Positions 24,260 through 31,693 of a stretch of DNA of 37,916 bases are shown here, piece after piece; the stretch's first letter is position 1, and every line of letters starts with the position of its first letter. The stretch is from a virus. The DNA is taken from positions 1-37,916 of IMG/VR virus record IMGVR_UViG_3300021960_000208. One strand, 5' to 3'. A program made the position numbers and the translations under genes. The notes below the pieces were generated by a model, which was not told where the DNA came from, did not search any database, and saw only the letters and a list, made by a program, of their open reading frames with translations.

Positions 24260-24682
24260 CTAGCTAAGTTCAATCTGCTTAGCTTTCTTTTCTTCCGGAA
24301 TATCCCGTCTGAGCCGAATGCTTAAAATGCCATCTTCGAGCTTTGCTTCGACAACATTAACGTGCTCGCCCAGAAGAAACATTTTCTTGAACGGGCGAAA
24401 CGCTATGCCAGCGTAGATCACATTGGCAATATTGTCGTCCTTTTTAACACCGTTAGAGACGACAGACAGAACGTCCTCCTTCACCTCAACGGCGATGTCC
24501 TCTTTGCCAAACCCAGCGACAGCCATCTTAATTTCGAAGCTGTCTTCCCCCAGCTTGATCAAACTATGCGGAGGAAAGTTCTGGTTGGCAGACATCACTT
24601 CTGCCACTTTTTGCATATTGTCAAAAAGGCGCTCGAATCCAAGGGCGGAATCGGACAGAGTAGGAAACATCGAAAGAGTCAT
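24260..24682 (-). CDS. small heat shock protein (Hsp20/IbpA-like)
   Basis: A 140-residue chaperone. The frame is open upstream to 24721, but the ATG 24682 has AGGGGAGA four bases before it and opens like IbpA (SALGFERLFDNMQ). The alpha-crystallin domain spans about 37-128 (FEIKMAVAGFGKEDIAVEVKE in pieces, AYA-like AGIAFRPFKKMFLL, and GILSIRLRRDIPEE). A C-terminal I-x-L-type tail (KQIEL) is kept. Hsp20 proteins hold unfolding clients and are known in some marine phages, where capsid folding help has been proposed. It is the last gene of the leftward operon and has its own likely promoter and a folded leader. Confidence 0.9.
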   Translation of the reverse strand: MTLSMFPTLSDSALGFERLFDNMQKVAEVMSANQNFPPHSLIKLGEDSFEIKMAVAGFGKEDIAVEVKEDVLSVVSNGVKKDDNIANVIYAGIAFRPFKKMFLLGEHVNVVEAKLEDGILSIRLRRDIPEEKKAKQIELS

Positions 24683-24730
24683 GGTTCTCCCCTTTGGGCA
24701 AGAAGTTATGAGGTCCGACATGGCACCTCA
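24683..24730 (-). promoter_or_regulatory. hsp20 leader with two hairpins, RNA-thermometer candidate
   Basis: On the minus strand, TGAGGT (24730-24725) pairs with ACCTCA (24714-24709). A second hairpin then buries the ribosome site: CUUGCCC (24702-24696) faces GGGGAG (24692-24687) across an AAA loop, giving three C-G pairs, a G.G opposition, U-A and U.G. Alternatively UUCU (24704-24701) pairs AGAA (24688-24685). A ribosome site held by a UUGC element with a G.G mismatch in front of an hsp20 gene is the layout of ROSE thermometers. Folding is by eye. Confidence 0.45.
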
Positions 24731-24735
24731 AAATA

Positions 24736-24764
24736 AGTTTACCACATAACTACGCTACTGTCTA
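24736..24764 (-). promoter_or_regulatory. possible promoter of hsp20
   Basis: TAGACA (24764-24759) and TAAACT (24741-24736) on the minus strand are 17 bases apart, with TGG directly before the -10 hexamer as in extended -10 promoters. The -35 overlaps the stop codon of the oxygenase gene. Transcription would start near 24729, exactly before the first leader hairpin. Confidence 0.5.
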
Positions 24765-25310
24765 GCGGAAAGGAGGGCCGACTGCCCAACCGGTGAGGCT
24801 ATACCGGGTCCCGCTAGTAACCTCCGTAACTCGGTGGTAGTAGTACGAAGGAAACACAATGAAGCAACCGGGGGTCTCGAAGGCAGTTTCCTTGATAACC
24901 CGCTTGCGATAAGGGGCCGAGGGACTGCCCCAACTAAACTGAAACTCCCCTCCTTCGAAGTCCTGATTCAGAACCAGATTGAACGTCAGCTTGCGCATCG
25001 GATCACCGGGCAGCATATCTATATGCCATCCGTACTTCTGACCGGGACCATACTTCGACAGCTGTAGGTTCTCGATCCCTGAGATGTCGAAATTCCAATC
25101 CTTATTTGCTACCCGCATCATATAGAGAACAACCTCTTTGAACTCAGGGTCATCCACAGCGAAGACAGCGTTGTTCCGGACGCTGCGGTCTTCCCCTCCG
25201 AGGACTTTCCCCTGTTGTTCGTCCAAGCTGTCGCACAACGAGATTATCGCTGTGCAAAACTCAGGGACAAAGTGCTGGCCCTCTGACGACTTCCAGACGT
25301 TACCGTACAT
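24762..25310 (-). CDS. 2OG-Fe(II) oxygenase (prolyl hydroxylase/PKHD-like)
   Basis: A 182-residue enzyme that should use 2-oxoglutarate, O2 and Fe(II) to hydroxylate an unknown target. Iron ligands are H96 and D98 (WHIDM) and H159 (YYHRV); R169 (GTRYSLTGW) binds 2-oxoglutarate. The segments KLTFNLVLN, FEGGEF and IVFPSYYYHRV.EV..G.R are those of the P4H/PKHD family. I set the start at ATG 25310 in a TGATG overlap with nrdB; the open frame runs 24 bases further. Such genes are common in marine phages; targets proposed include proteins and nucleobases. Coupling to nrdB suggests expression in the nucleotide and replication phase. Confidence 0.85.
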   Translation of the reverse strand: MYGNVWKSSEGQHFVPEFCTAIISLCDSLDEQQGKVLGGEDRSVRNNAVFAVDDPEFKEVVLYMMRVANKDWNFDISGIENLQLSKYGPGQKYGWHIDMLPGDPMRKLTFNLVLNQDFEGGEFQFSWGSPSAPYRKRVIKETAFETPGCFIVFPSYYYHRVTEVTSGTRYSLTGWAVGPPFR

Positions 25311-26278
25311 CAAGCGGCCCAGACATCGGACCAATCACCACTAAGAGCCCCTTTAGCGTAGTCTGTGGCACGGTTCTCAAAGAAGTTTGTGTGCGTCGGG
25401 GCGTTAATCATCGTCTCTACCCAAGGCAGAGGGTTCGTCTTTACTCCATAAATACCCTTCATCCCCATTGCAATCAATCTGCGGTCAGCGATATATCGGA
25501 TATACTCCTTCACTTCGTAGTCTCGTAGTCCTTCAATCTTGCCCATCTTGAACGCAAGATCAATGAACTTGTCTTCCAGTTCGACCATCGCCTCGGCTGT
25601 AGAGTAGATTTCTGATTTGGTTTTGTCGTTCCAAATGTTCAGGTTCTCCTCGACGTAAGTGCGGAATAGCTTGATCATTCCCTCAGCGTGCTGGGTCTCA
25701 TCTACGATAGACCAAGTTACAATCTGCCCCATCCCCTTCATCTTACCGTGGCGAGGGAAGTTGAGCAGCATAATGAACGAACTGAACAGCGCCAATCCTT
25801 CTGTGAACGCACTGATCGCTGCGATCTTCAGGGGGATGGAGGCGTCCCCTGATACCTTGTCGATGAAATAATCATGCTTATCGCGCATAACTTCGTACTG
25901 TAGGAACTCGTTATAAGTAGACTCAGGCATCCCCAGAGATTCGATTAGATGGGAGTACGCTGCGACGTGCAGTGCCTCACGTGCAGCAAAGCTGCTCAGC
26001 ATCATGCGTACTTCAGGCTGTGGAAAATGTGGTAGATAGTTGTCTACATAACCACCAGCCACATCAATGTCCGACTGTGTGAAGAAGCGAAAGATGTTAG
26101 TAAGAAAGTACTTCTCTTCTGTAGAGAGGTTAGTCTTCCAATCCTTTACATCCTCTAGCATAGGAACTTCAGTGTGCAGCCAGTGCGATTGTTCGTGCTT
26201 CAACCATGCGTCATATGCCCACGGATAGTGGAAAGGCTTGAAGTAATTCCGTTGATCTTGAAGTTTAAGCTTTGTCAT
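25310..26278 (-). CDS. nrdB: class Ia ribonucleotide reductase, beta subunit
   Basis: A 322-residue radical-generating subunit. The di-iron ligands are visible as E37 (HTEVPM), E101 and H104 (REALHVAAY), E160 (FTEGL), E194 and H197 (VDETQHAEG). The radical tyrosine is Y108, in the expected E-x2-H-x3-Y spacing. The C-terminal part (FFENRATDYAKGALSGDW and following) is the tail that docks on the alpha subunit. It begins directly after the nrdA stop. With nrdA it makes deoxynucleotides for phage DNA synthesis. All key residues are present, so it should be active. Confidence 0.95.
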   Translation of the reverse strand: MTKLKLQDQRNYFKPFHYPWAYDAWLKHEQSHWLHTEVPMLEDVKDWKTNLSTEEKYFLTNIFRFFTQSDIDVAGGYVDNYLPHFPQPEVRMMLSSFAAREALHVAAYSHLIESLGMPESTYNEFLQYEVMRDKHDYFIDKVSGDASIPLKIAAISAFTEGLALFSSFIMLLNFPRHGKMKGMGQIVTWSIVDETQHAEGMIKLFRTYVEENLNIWNDKTKSEIYSTAEAMVELEDKFIDLAFKMGKIEGLRDYEVKEYIRYIADRRLIAMGMKGIYGVKTNPLPWVETMINAPTHTNFFENRATDYAKGALSGDWSDVWAA

Positions 26279-28066
26279 TTATCCCTCACAAGCTAGGCAT
26301 TCTTCACCAGAGGCTAGTGCCTCCATATCAAGTTCCTGAATGATCTGTCGCTCAATCTTGCGAGAGACGCGATCAGCTTTACCGATCTTCTCTGACCGGC
26401 AGTAATACATCGTCTTCAGCCCCTTCTTCCAAGCCATAAAGTGTACAGCATGTAGGTAACTGATGTCAACGTCTGGTCGAAAGAAAACATTCAGCGACTG
26501 CGCTTGGTCGATATACTGTTGCCTGTCAGCTGCGTGCTCAATGATCCACCGTTGGTCTATCTCCATAGAGGTTTTATAAATGTCCTTCTCGACCTGAGTC
26601 AGACAACGGAGATGCTGCACCGATCCATCGTTGGCTATGACAGACGCCCATACCTTTTCATAATTGAGATTGTCGTCCTCTTGGCACTTTTGTTTCAGAA
26701 GAGCATCAAGATGCTTATTCTTGTTCAGAAAAGCACCACTAAGCGTATCCTGTCGGTATGCGTTCGCTCGATACGGTTCGATAGAAGGACTGGTATTGCC
26801 CATAATAATTGAACTTGAAGCGTTGGGCGCAACTGCCATAACGTGACTACAGCGTAGCCCTGTTCCTCTCGTATCGGGAGCCTCGCCTCTGGTTTCTCCC
26901 AGCTTTCGGTTTGCGGCGTCAAGTTCTGTCCGGATATGTCTAAATATCCTGATATTAAGTGACTTGGCAACCGCAGATTCAAACGGCACTCCTCTGGCTT
27001 GCAGATAGGCGTGGAACCCCAAAGCTCCGACGCCAACTGATCGCTCGCTCTCAGCTGAGTGCTTAGCGCGAGAGATAGTGCCAGGAGCATTGTTAATAAA
27101 AACTTGGAGTACATTGTCCAGCATCTCCAGAACATCGTGGAGGAACTGTTTGTCCTTCGCCCAGTCATCAAAGTATTCTAAGTTGACAGAGGACAGACAG
27201 CACACAGCTGTCCGCTCCTCGTTGGTCGGAAGAATAATCTCACAGCACAGATTGGACTGACGCACCCGAAGGCCTTTCTGCTTCAGCCAAGCTGGTAGGT
27301 TGTCGTTAGAACGGTCGATGAAGTGCAAGTATGGCTCGCCCGTCTGCATCCGCATCTCAAGGATGCGTTGCCATAACTCGCGAGCACTGACAACTTCCAT
27401 CACTCTCTTGGTGTGCGGATCGACAAGCTCCCAGCTATCGTCTGCATGTGGATCAGTCATGCAGTTCTCGATGACCCGCATAAAGTCATCGCTGATATTG
27501 ATCCCGTGGTGCATGTTCAGGCAACGGAAGTTCTGATCTCCCGTTGGCTTTCTCATCTCAAGGAAAAGTACAATGTCAGGATGGTTAATATCAAGATATG
27601 CTGCGTAAGACCCACGACGAGTTCGCCCTTGGCGGTACGCCAAGCTGGATGCGTCATACATTTTAAGGTGAGGCATAACCCCAGTAGACTTGTCGTCGCT
27701 AGACCGTATTCCAAAACCGATACCAACTCCACCCCCAAGCATCGACAGCCAGTTTGTCTCAGACAGGTTATCGACTAGACCCTCCGAACTGTCGGCGATA
27801 TAATTCAGATAGCAGGATATCGGCAGACCCTTACGGGATCGCCCGTAAGACAGGATAGGTGTCGAGTATGACAACCAATGCTTACTCGCGTAATCATATA
27901 GCCGCTGCGCGTGGTCTGGGTTAGACGAGAACGCTTTGGACACATGCGCGAACCGATCCTGTGGGGAAATCTCGTTGTCCATCATATACGACTCCTTCAA
28001 CCGAGCTATCCCTAGCTGGTCAAACAGGTCGTCCCTCTCAGGGTTGGTTTTAATATTAAAAGTCAT
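26279..28066 (-). CDS. nrdA: class I ribonucleotide reductase, alpha subunit
   Basis: A 595-residue catalytic subunit, shorter than the E. coli enzyme because the N-terminal ATP-cone is missing; the protein starts almost directly with the helical domain. Redox and catalytic residues are C85 (ISCYLNY), N272/C274/E276 (NLCCEI) and C289 or C290 (VCCLSSVN). Y554/Y555 (MYYCRSEK) form the radical path, and the end carries C590/C593 (CLAC). Lack of the cone implies loss of dATP overall-activity inhibition, useful for a phage. It lies downstream of a short acidic gene and directly upstream of nrdB. Confidence 0.95.
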   Translation of the reverse strand: MTFNIKTNPERDDLFDQLGIARLKESYMMDNEISPQDRFAHVSKAFSSNPDHAQRLYDYASKHWLSYSTPILSYGRSRKGLPISCYLNYIADSSEGLVDNLSETNWLSMLGGGVGIGFGIRSSDDKSTGVMPHLKMYDASSLAYRQGRTRRGSYAAYLDINHPDIVLFLEMRKPTGDQNFRCLNMHHGINISDDFMRVIENCMTDPHADDSWELVDPHTKRVMEVVSARELWQRILEMRMQTGEPYLHFIDRSNDNLPAWLKQKGLRVRQSNLCCEIILPTNEERTAVCCLSSVNLEYFDDWAKDKQFLHDVLEMLDNVLQVFINNAPGTISRAKHSAESERSVGVGALGFHAYLQARGVPFESAVAKSLNIRIFRHIRTELDAANRKLGETRGEAPDTRGTGLRCSHVMAVAPNASSSIIMGNTSPSIEPYRANAYRQDTLSGAFLNKNKHLDALLKQKCQEDDNLNYEKVWASVIANDGSVQHLRCLTQVEKDIYKTSMEIDQRWIIEHAADRQQYIDQAQSLNVFFRPDVDISYLHAVHFMAWKKGLKTMYYCRSEKIGKADRVSRKIERQIIQELDMEALASGEECLACEG

Positions 28067-28229
28067 TGCAGTCCACCGGCCTCAAGTTAAGTTTGTGTAA
28101 ATTATCTTCCAGCTTTTCTCGAAGAAGATCGAGAAGATCAAGAGTATCTATCTCAAGAATCTCGATCAGCTCCTCTATCGTATAGGCTTCAGCCAAGTCT
28201 GTCAACTGCTCATCAGAAAGTTGGGGCAT
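28056..28229 (-). CDS. 57-residue acidic protein overlapping nrdA and the nuclease gene
   Basis: A hidden frame MPQLSDEQLTDLAEAYTIEE continuing with Leu/Asp-rich helices (LIEILEIDTLDLLDLLREKL) and ending PVDCNDF. It starts 17 bases inside the nuclease gene and ends 11 bases inside nrdA, filling the only gap between them. Short acidic proteins with an EL.E.L.....DLL..F/L...E pattern are frequent in phage replication operons; their function is unknown. No strong ribosome site is seen. Coding is likely from gap filling and composition. Confidence 0.65.
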   Translation of the reverse strand: MPQLSDEQLTDLAEAYTIEELIEILEIDTLDLLDLLREKLEDNLHKLNLRPVDCNDF

Positions 28230-29034
28230 CTTCTTCTCCGACGAAAAAGATCGGACGACCTGAGCGAACCTTGGTATGGAGCCCCTCCGAGGCCCAGCAG
28301 GTCATCTTGTGAGAACAGTAAGAACAGTTGATCCCCAGCTTGTCCTTACCGGTGGTGCGGTCCTTCTCAGTTTCAAAGTGGCGCTTCGGAGGCTCAGGAA
28401 GTTCTACGTCCTTCTTGATTTGCTCGATCTTCATCTCAGTGTTCTCAAGTTGAGAGTGGGTATAGATAGCCAGCTCTCCGCTCGACTTGTCGAAGGCCAG
28501 AAAGGTGCCACGATCCTTGCCCAAGGCCTTACCGTAACCGCTGATCTGGCTGATATATCCGAAGGGGTCATCGTCAGGCAGCGTACCATTCTTGAACTTG
28601 CGCATACTATAAGACGATGCAGACTTGATATCGACCAACTCATCGTCTATGAAACAGTCGATATGTCCCTTGATTCCATCGACCTCGACCTCTGCCTGTT
28701 GGTTCGAGACATGGTGCCCAGCCTCCTTAGCCAGATAGATCAACAGTGCTTCAACGATGTCTCCGATCATAAACTTCAGGCGCGTCTGCGGGCTGAATCC
28801 CTCAGCTTGGTCATCACCATTGATATCGTACCAAAGGGACCGAGAGCACGGCTTACCGATGTTAGACATCCGAAGACGGGGCGCTGTCTCTGACGTTCCC
28901 ATCCACAGCTGACGGCGCACAGCGTCCATCACTGTGCTCCCCAGAGAGAACAACGCCTCTTGGTCTGGCTTCTTGGTCCCTTGGTCTACTAGCTGATAGA
29001 TATCCTCTACCAGTGTGTCAATTGTCTTGGTCAT
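28213..29034 (-). CDS. PD-(D/E)XK nuclease with Cas4/AddB-like Fe-S cysteines
   Basis: A 273-residue RecB-family nuclease. Catalytic candidates are E95 (GDIVEALL), D126 (KGHIDCFID), D135-I-K137 (LVDIKSAS, with Asp in place of the usual Glu) and Q163 with Y167 (ISQISGYGKAL). Four cysteines, C63 (GKPCSRSLWY) and C237, C240 and C246 (NCSYCSHKMTC), follow the one-plus-three spacing that binds a 4Fe-4S cluster in Cas4 and AddB. In a phage replication block it likely resects DNA ends for recombination or degrades host DNA. No CRISPR array is present, so a Cas4 adaptation role is not indicated. Confidence 0.85.
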   Translation of the reverse strand: MTKTIDTLVEDIYQLVDQGTKKPDQEALFSLGSTVMDAVRRQLWMGTSETAPRLRMSNIGKPCSRSLWYDINGDDQAEGFSPQTRLKFMIGDIVEALLIYLAKEAGHHVSNQQAEVEVDGIKGHIDCFIDDELVDIKSASSYSMRKFKNGTLPDDDPFGYISQISGYGKALGKDRGTFLAFDKSSGELAIYTHSQLENTEMKIEQIKKDVELPEPPKRHFETEKDRTTGKDKLGINCSYCSHKMTCWASEGLHTKVRSGRPIFFVGEEDAPTF

Positions 29035-29635
29035 ATTCCACCTTTATGATGTTCTTGTGCCGTTTCATCTTTCCATTGGATACTTTGCAGAGAGCAGATT
29101 GATCGTAGCCGTGTACCTCAGCGAACTCCCTAAGAGACAAGTCATCGATTCTATGCTGGACCTTGTTCTGATAGGTGACTGTGAAAGCTCCACGGTACTT
29201 GTGATTGTTGACCCCTCTGATCTTCTCTCTGAAATCTTCTCCGTAGCTTCTGACCGGACGAAAGAACCTCCTGCCCCCGATGTTCAGATTGTAGAACATA
29301 TCGCTCTCCAGAACATTCAGGTCAACCTGTAATCGCATTTCGTTATAATACAGGTCTCGCTTATTCTGGCAGAGCATCAGGATAACAAAGGTGAATGCTT
29401 CCTTGCCCAGTTCTTGGATATGTGGTTTTAACTCCCTTGAACTAGAACAGTAAATTTTCCAATCACTTTCTCCTATGCGCTTTGTCTTTCTATACCGGAA
29501 CAGATGCTTGCATCCGATATAGCTTTTCCCGGACTCGGTATGGGTAATCTGGTAGACGAATCCAAAATGGTCTCCCGGATTGAACTCGCCTACCAGACCC
29601 GTGTCCCAGTGCCCGTACTTAGAACGGTACGTCAT
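29018..29635 (-). CDS. GIY-YIG homing endonuclease
   Basis: A 205-residue protein with GFVY (25-28) and YIG (39-41), the paired strands of the GIY-YIG nuclease. Further conserved positions are a helix around DWKIYCSSS (58-66), a catalytic-type Glu at E99 (LYYNEMRLQ) and YNLN near 115. Residues about 136-150 (FREKIRGVNNHKYRG) resemble the NUMOD3 DNA-binding motif, and 165-200 form a helix-turn-helix-like end (SLREFAEVHGYDQSALCKV). It sits between ssb and the nuclease gene, overlapping both by 17 bases. It is a free-standing mobile endonuclease, probably cutting related phages at this locus. Confidence 0.8.
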   Translation of the reverse strand: MTYRSKYGHWDTGLVGEFNPGDHFGFVYQITHTESGKSYIGCKHLFRYRKTKRIGESDWKIYCSSSRELKPHIQELGKEAFTFVILMLCQNKRDLYYNEMRLQVDLNVLESDMFYNLNIGGRRFFRPVRSYGEDFREKIRGVNNHKYRGAFTVTYQNKVQHRIDDLSLREFAEVHGYDQSALCKVSNGKMKRHKNIIKVEYDQDN

Positions 29636-30047
29636 CGTTCAGAGCATCGAAGGCTTTCGTAGCCTTAGCGCCTTCGGATACATACTCGATGGGATCAGTG
29701 ATCCTGACCGCATTCATATACGTGGTGATGCCCTTTCCAAACTTGTTATCGTAAGGCTTCTGAGAAATCCGGACCTCAGCCTTCGACCCGTTCTGTAGCA
29801 TCGTAGGGCCGTCGTACTCTTTACCATCTGCGCCAAAGAGCACCGGTTTATAGTTGCTCTTCAGCTGCACATACGGCATTCCGTCCATCTTGTCGTCATC
29901 CTGCTTCACCTTTAGGCCAAGGTTCTTTGCGTGCTTGACCTGATCACCTTCGAGGCCCAGCGCAACCGAGTACCGGTCGAACTTGTCGGTGGCTTCGAAG
30001 ATAAAGGGGAAGAACATGACGCCTTCGATGTATGAGTTGTTAGCCAT
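29619..30047 (-). CDS. single-stranded DNA-binding protein, T7 gp2.5-like
   Basis: A 142-residue OB-fold-like protein. I place the start at ATG 30047 in a TAATG overlap with the polymerase stop; the open frame extends further upstream in error. The beginning (IEGVMFFPFIFEATDKFD) and the middle (KVKQDDDKMDGMPYVQLKSN in pieces, GKGITTYMNAVRI) fit gp2.5-type proteins. The end is acidic with a terminal Phe (NDDVPF), the tail by which such proteins touch polymerase and primase-helicase. It lies next to those genes. Confidence 0.8.
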   Translation of the reverse strand: MANNSYIEGVMFFPFIFEATDKFDRYSVALGLEGDQVKHAKNLGLKVKQDDDKMDGMPYVQLKSNYKPVLFGADGKEYDGPTMLQNGSKAEVRISQKPYDNKFGKGITTYMNAVRITDPIEYVSEGAKATKAFDALNDDVPF

Positions 30048-31693
30048 TAGTGTATCTCGCTCCAATTGTTTCCAACTTGTACGTCGCAGTCTAATTCGCA
30101 CCTGAGATTGTAGGCTTTGTTGACCTGACGTATAGATAGTATAACACAGTCTTTCGCAGGATCAACATCTTTCTCAGAACTTTCTAAAACTAATTCATCG
30201 TGGACCATCGCTACTATGCTGGCATCTAGGTTCCTCCTTCTCAGATGATGATCAACATACATAAACCACTTCTTCATCAGGACAGCCGAGGACCCTTGGA
30301 TCAGAGTGTTCAGGCTGGCGTGGGCAGAGCGGACCCGAAGAATCCGACCATCCAGTGCCTTGAGTTTCCCTGCTGACTCTCCTTTGCGGATCACCGCCTC
30401 GCTCAGCCGTTTGTAGGCTGGCATATTTGCCATGAACCTAGCCCTCAGCTGCGCCCCGTCTGATGCAGAACCGTTTACCACCGCACCAATCTTCGCATCC
30501 CCTGCGCCATAGAGGAGCGCATAGATGAAAGTCTTAGCTTGGTCTCTAGTTTCCAGACCAGCCATCTGCTGATTAGCAGTATGTACGTCACCCTCAAGTA
30601 TCTCACGTGTGAACCTCTCGTCGTCCATATAATGCGCCAGTACTCGTAGCTCTAGGCCAGCTGCGTCGGTGTCTAGCAGAATCTTCCCCGGCTCAGCGCC
30701 CCAGACCTCCCGGCATTCTTTTCCGTACTCTACGCGAACAGCCGGGACCTGCTGTAGGTTAGGCTCGACACAACTCATGCGGTTAGTGATAGCACCTAGA
30801 GTACGATAACGACAATGGACCCTAGAGTCCGAAGAGCATCGTTTGAGCCAAGACTTGATCTGACTGGTGCGTTTCTGTAACAAAAAGTATTTAGCCAGTT
30901 TCTTGGCCACATCGAGATCGCATTCGCCCAGCGTTCTTTCATCTACCTTCGCCTGTCCTGTTTCTGTGAATACCCTAGGCTTCCATCCAAGCTCCATCAA
31001 TCTCTCGGCTATCTGTTGACGGCTCGACGGATTGAACTCTGTGACCTTATCCTTGAGCCGCTTTCCGGTCTTCTCAGAGTACCTCTCTTCGATCCTCGGC
31101 GGAAACAACGACGCGCAATCGACAGCGATCTGGTCTTGCTCCTGCATCAATCGGTTATAGAGTGCCGTTGTCTTCTCTCGGTCCAATCGGAACCCGGTGC
31201 GGCTAACCCGATCAGCTACGATCTTCATTCTGTGCTCGTCTCTGATCGACTGTTCGCTGAAGTCCTGCATCGCATCGACCAGATACTTGTACAGCTTCGC
31301 CGCTACGCGAACATCTTGGGCACAATAGTCAACCATCTCGTCGCTCAGCTGGTCGAAGCCTCCTTCGTATTCAGTTTTGTGCAAGGCCAACCGCTGACCC
31401 CATACCTTCAGGCTATGACCCTTCTCTATCGCAGGGTTAAACAGCATCGACATCACATAGGTATCAACGATCTGGTCGAAGTTAAGGTGCAACCCCCAGA
31501 GCCTAGCGAGCACAGGGAAGTCGAATCCGATTCCATTGTGGGCGACGACTTTGTCGAACTTCTTGATATAGTCCGAAGCTGAATTGTCGAAGAAAGTCTT
31601 CTCCTCTCCAGTGTCGAGGTCCAAGCTGCATAAACAATGGATCATCGTTGCGTCGATGGCGTCGGTCTCGATGTCGATGACGACAGTGGTCAC
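30047..31693 (-). CDS. DNA polymerase, family A (T7-like)
   Basis: A 548-residue replicative polymerase. I choose the GTG at 31693 (GTGA overlap with thyX, ribosome site GGAG six bases upstream) over the upstream ATG 31729. The 3'-5' exonuclease shows D7/E9 (VIDIET), N53/D58 (HNGIGFDFP) and Y123/D127 (YCAQDV). Polymerase motif A is DAAGLELR with D343; motif B is R383, K387, Y391 and YGAG; motif C is H498-D499-E500. Y391 is the position equivalent to E. coli F762 and T7 Y526. No 5'-3' exonuclease domain or DnaJ insert is present. Confidence 0.95.
   Translation of the reverse strand: MTTVVIDIETDAIDATMIHCLCSLDLDTGEEKTFFDNSASDYIKKFDKVVAHNGIGFDFPVLARLWGLHLNFDQIVDTYVMSMLFNPAIEKGHSLKVWGQRLALHKTEYEGGFDQLSDEMVDYCAQDVRVAAKLYKYLVDAMQDFSEQSIRDEHRMKIVADRVSRTGFRLDREKTTALYNRLMQEQDQIAVDCASLFPPRIEERYSEKTGKRLKDKVTEFNPSSRQQIAERLMELGWKPRVFTETGQAKVDERTLGECDLDVAKKLAKYFLLQKRTSQIKSWLKRCSSDSRVHCRYRTLGAITNRMSCVEPNLQQVPAVRVEYGKECREVWGAEPGKILLDTDAAGLELRVLAHYMDDERFTREILEGDVHTANQQMAGLETRDQAKTFIYALLYGAGDAKIGAVVNGSASDGAQLRARFMANMPAYKRLSEAVIRKGESAGKLKALDGRILRVRSAHASLNTLIQGSSAVLMKKWFMYVDHHLRRRNLDASIVAMVHDELVLESSEKDVDPAKDCVILSIRQVNKAYNLRCELDCDVQVGNNWSEIH

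Noticed and set aside
24683-24721. Upstream extension of hsp20 to ATG 24721
   Set aside because: The added 13 residues (MSDLITSCPKGRT) do not fit Hsp20 starts, and a strong ribosome site lies before ATG 24682. It would also read through the leader hairpins.
28276-28893. Plus-strand 205-codon frame opposite the nuclease gene
   Set aside because: It is the antisense of a gene with clear nuclease motifs and gives no recognised protein; the whole region is coded on the minus strand.
31016-31582. Plus-strand 188-codon frame opposite the polymerase
   Set aside because: The opposite strand carries all Pol A motifs; this frame has none.
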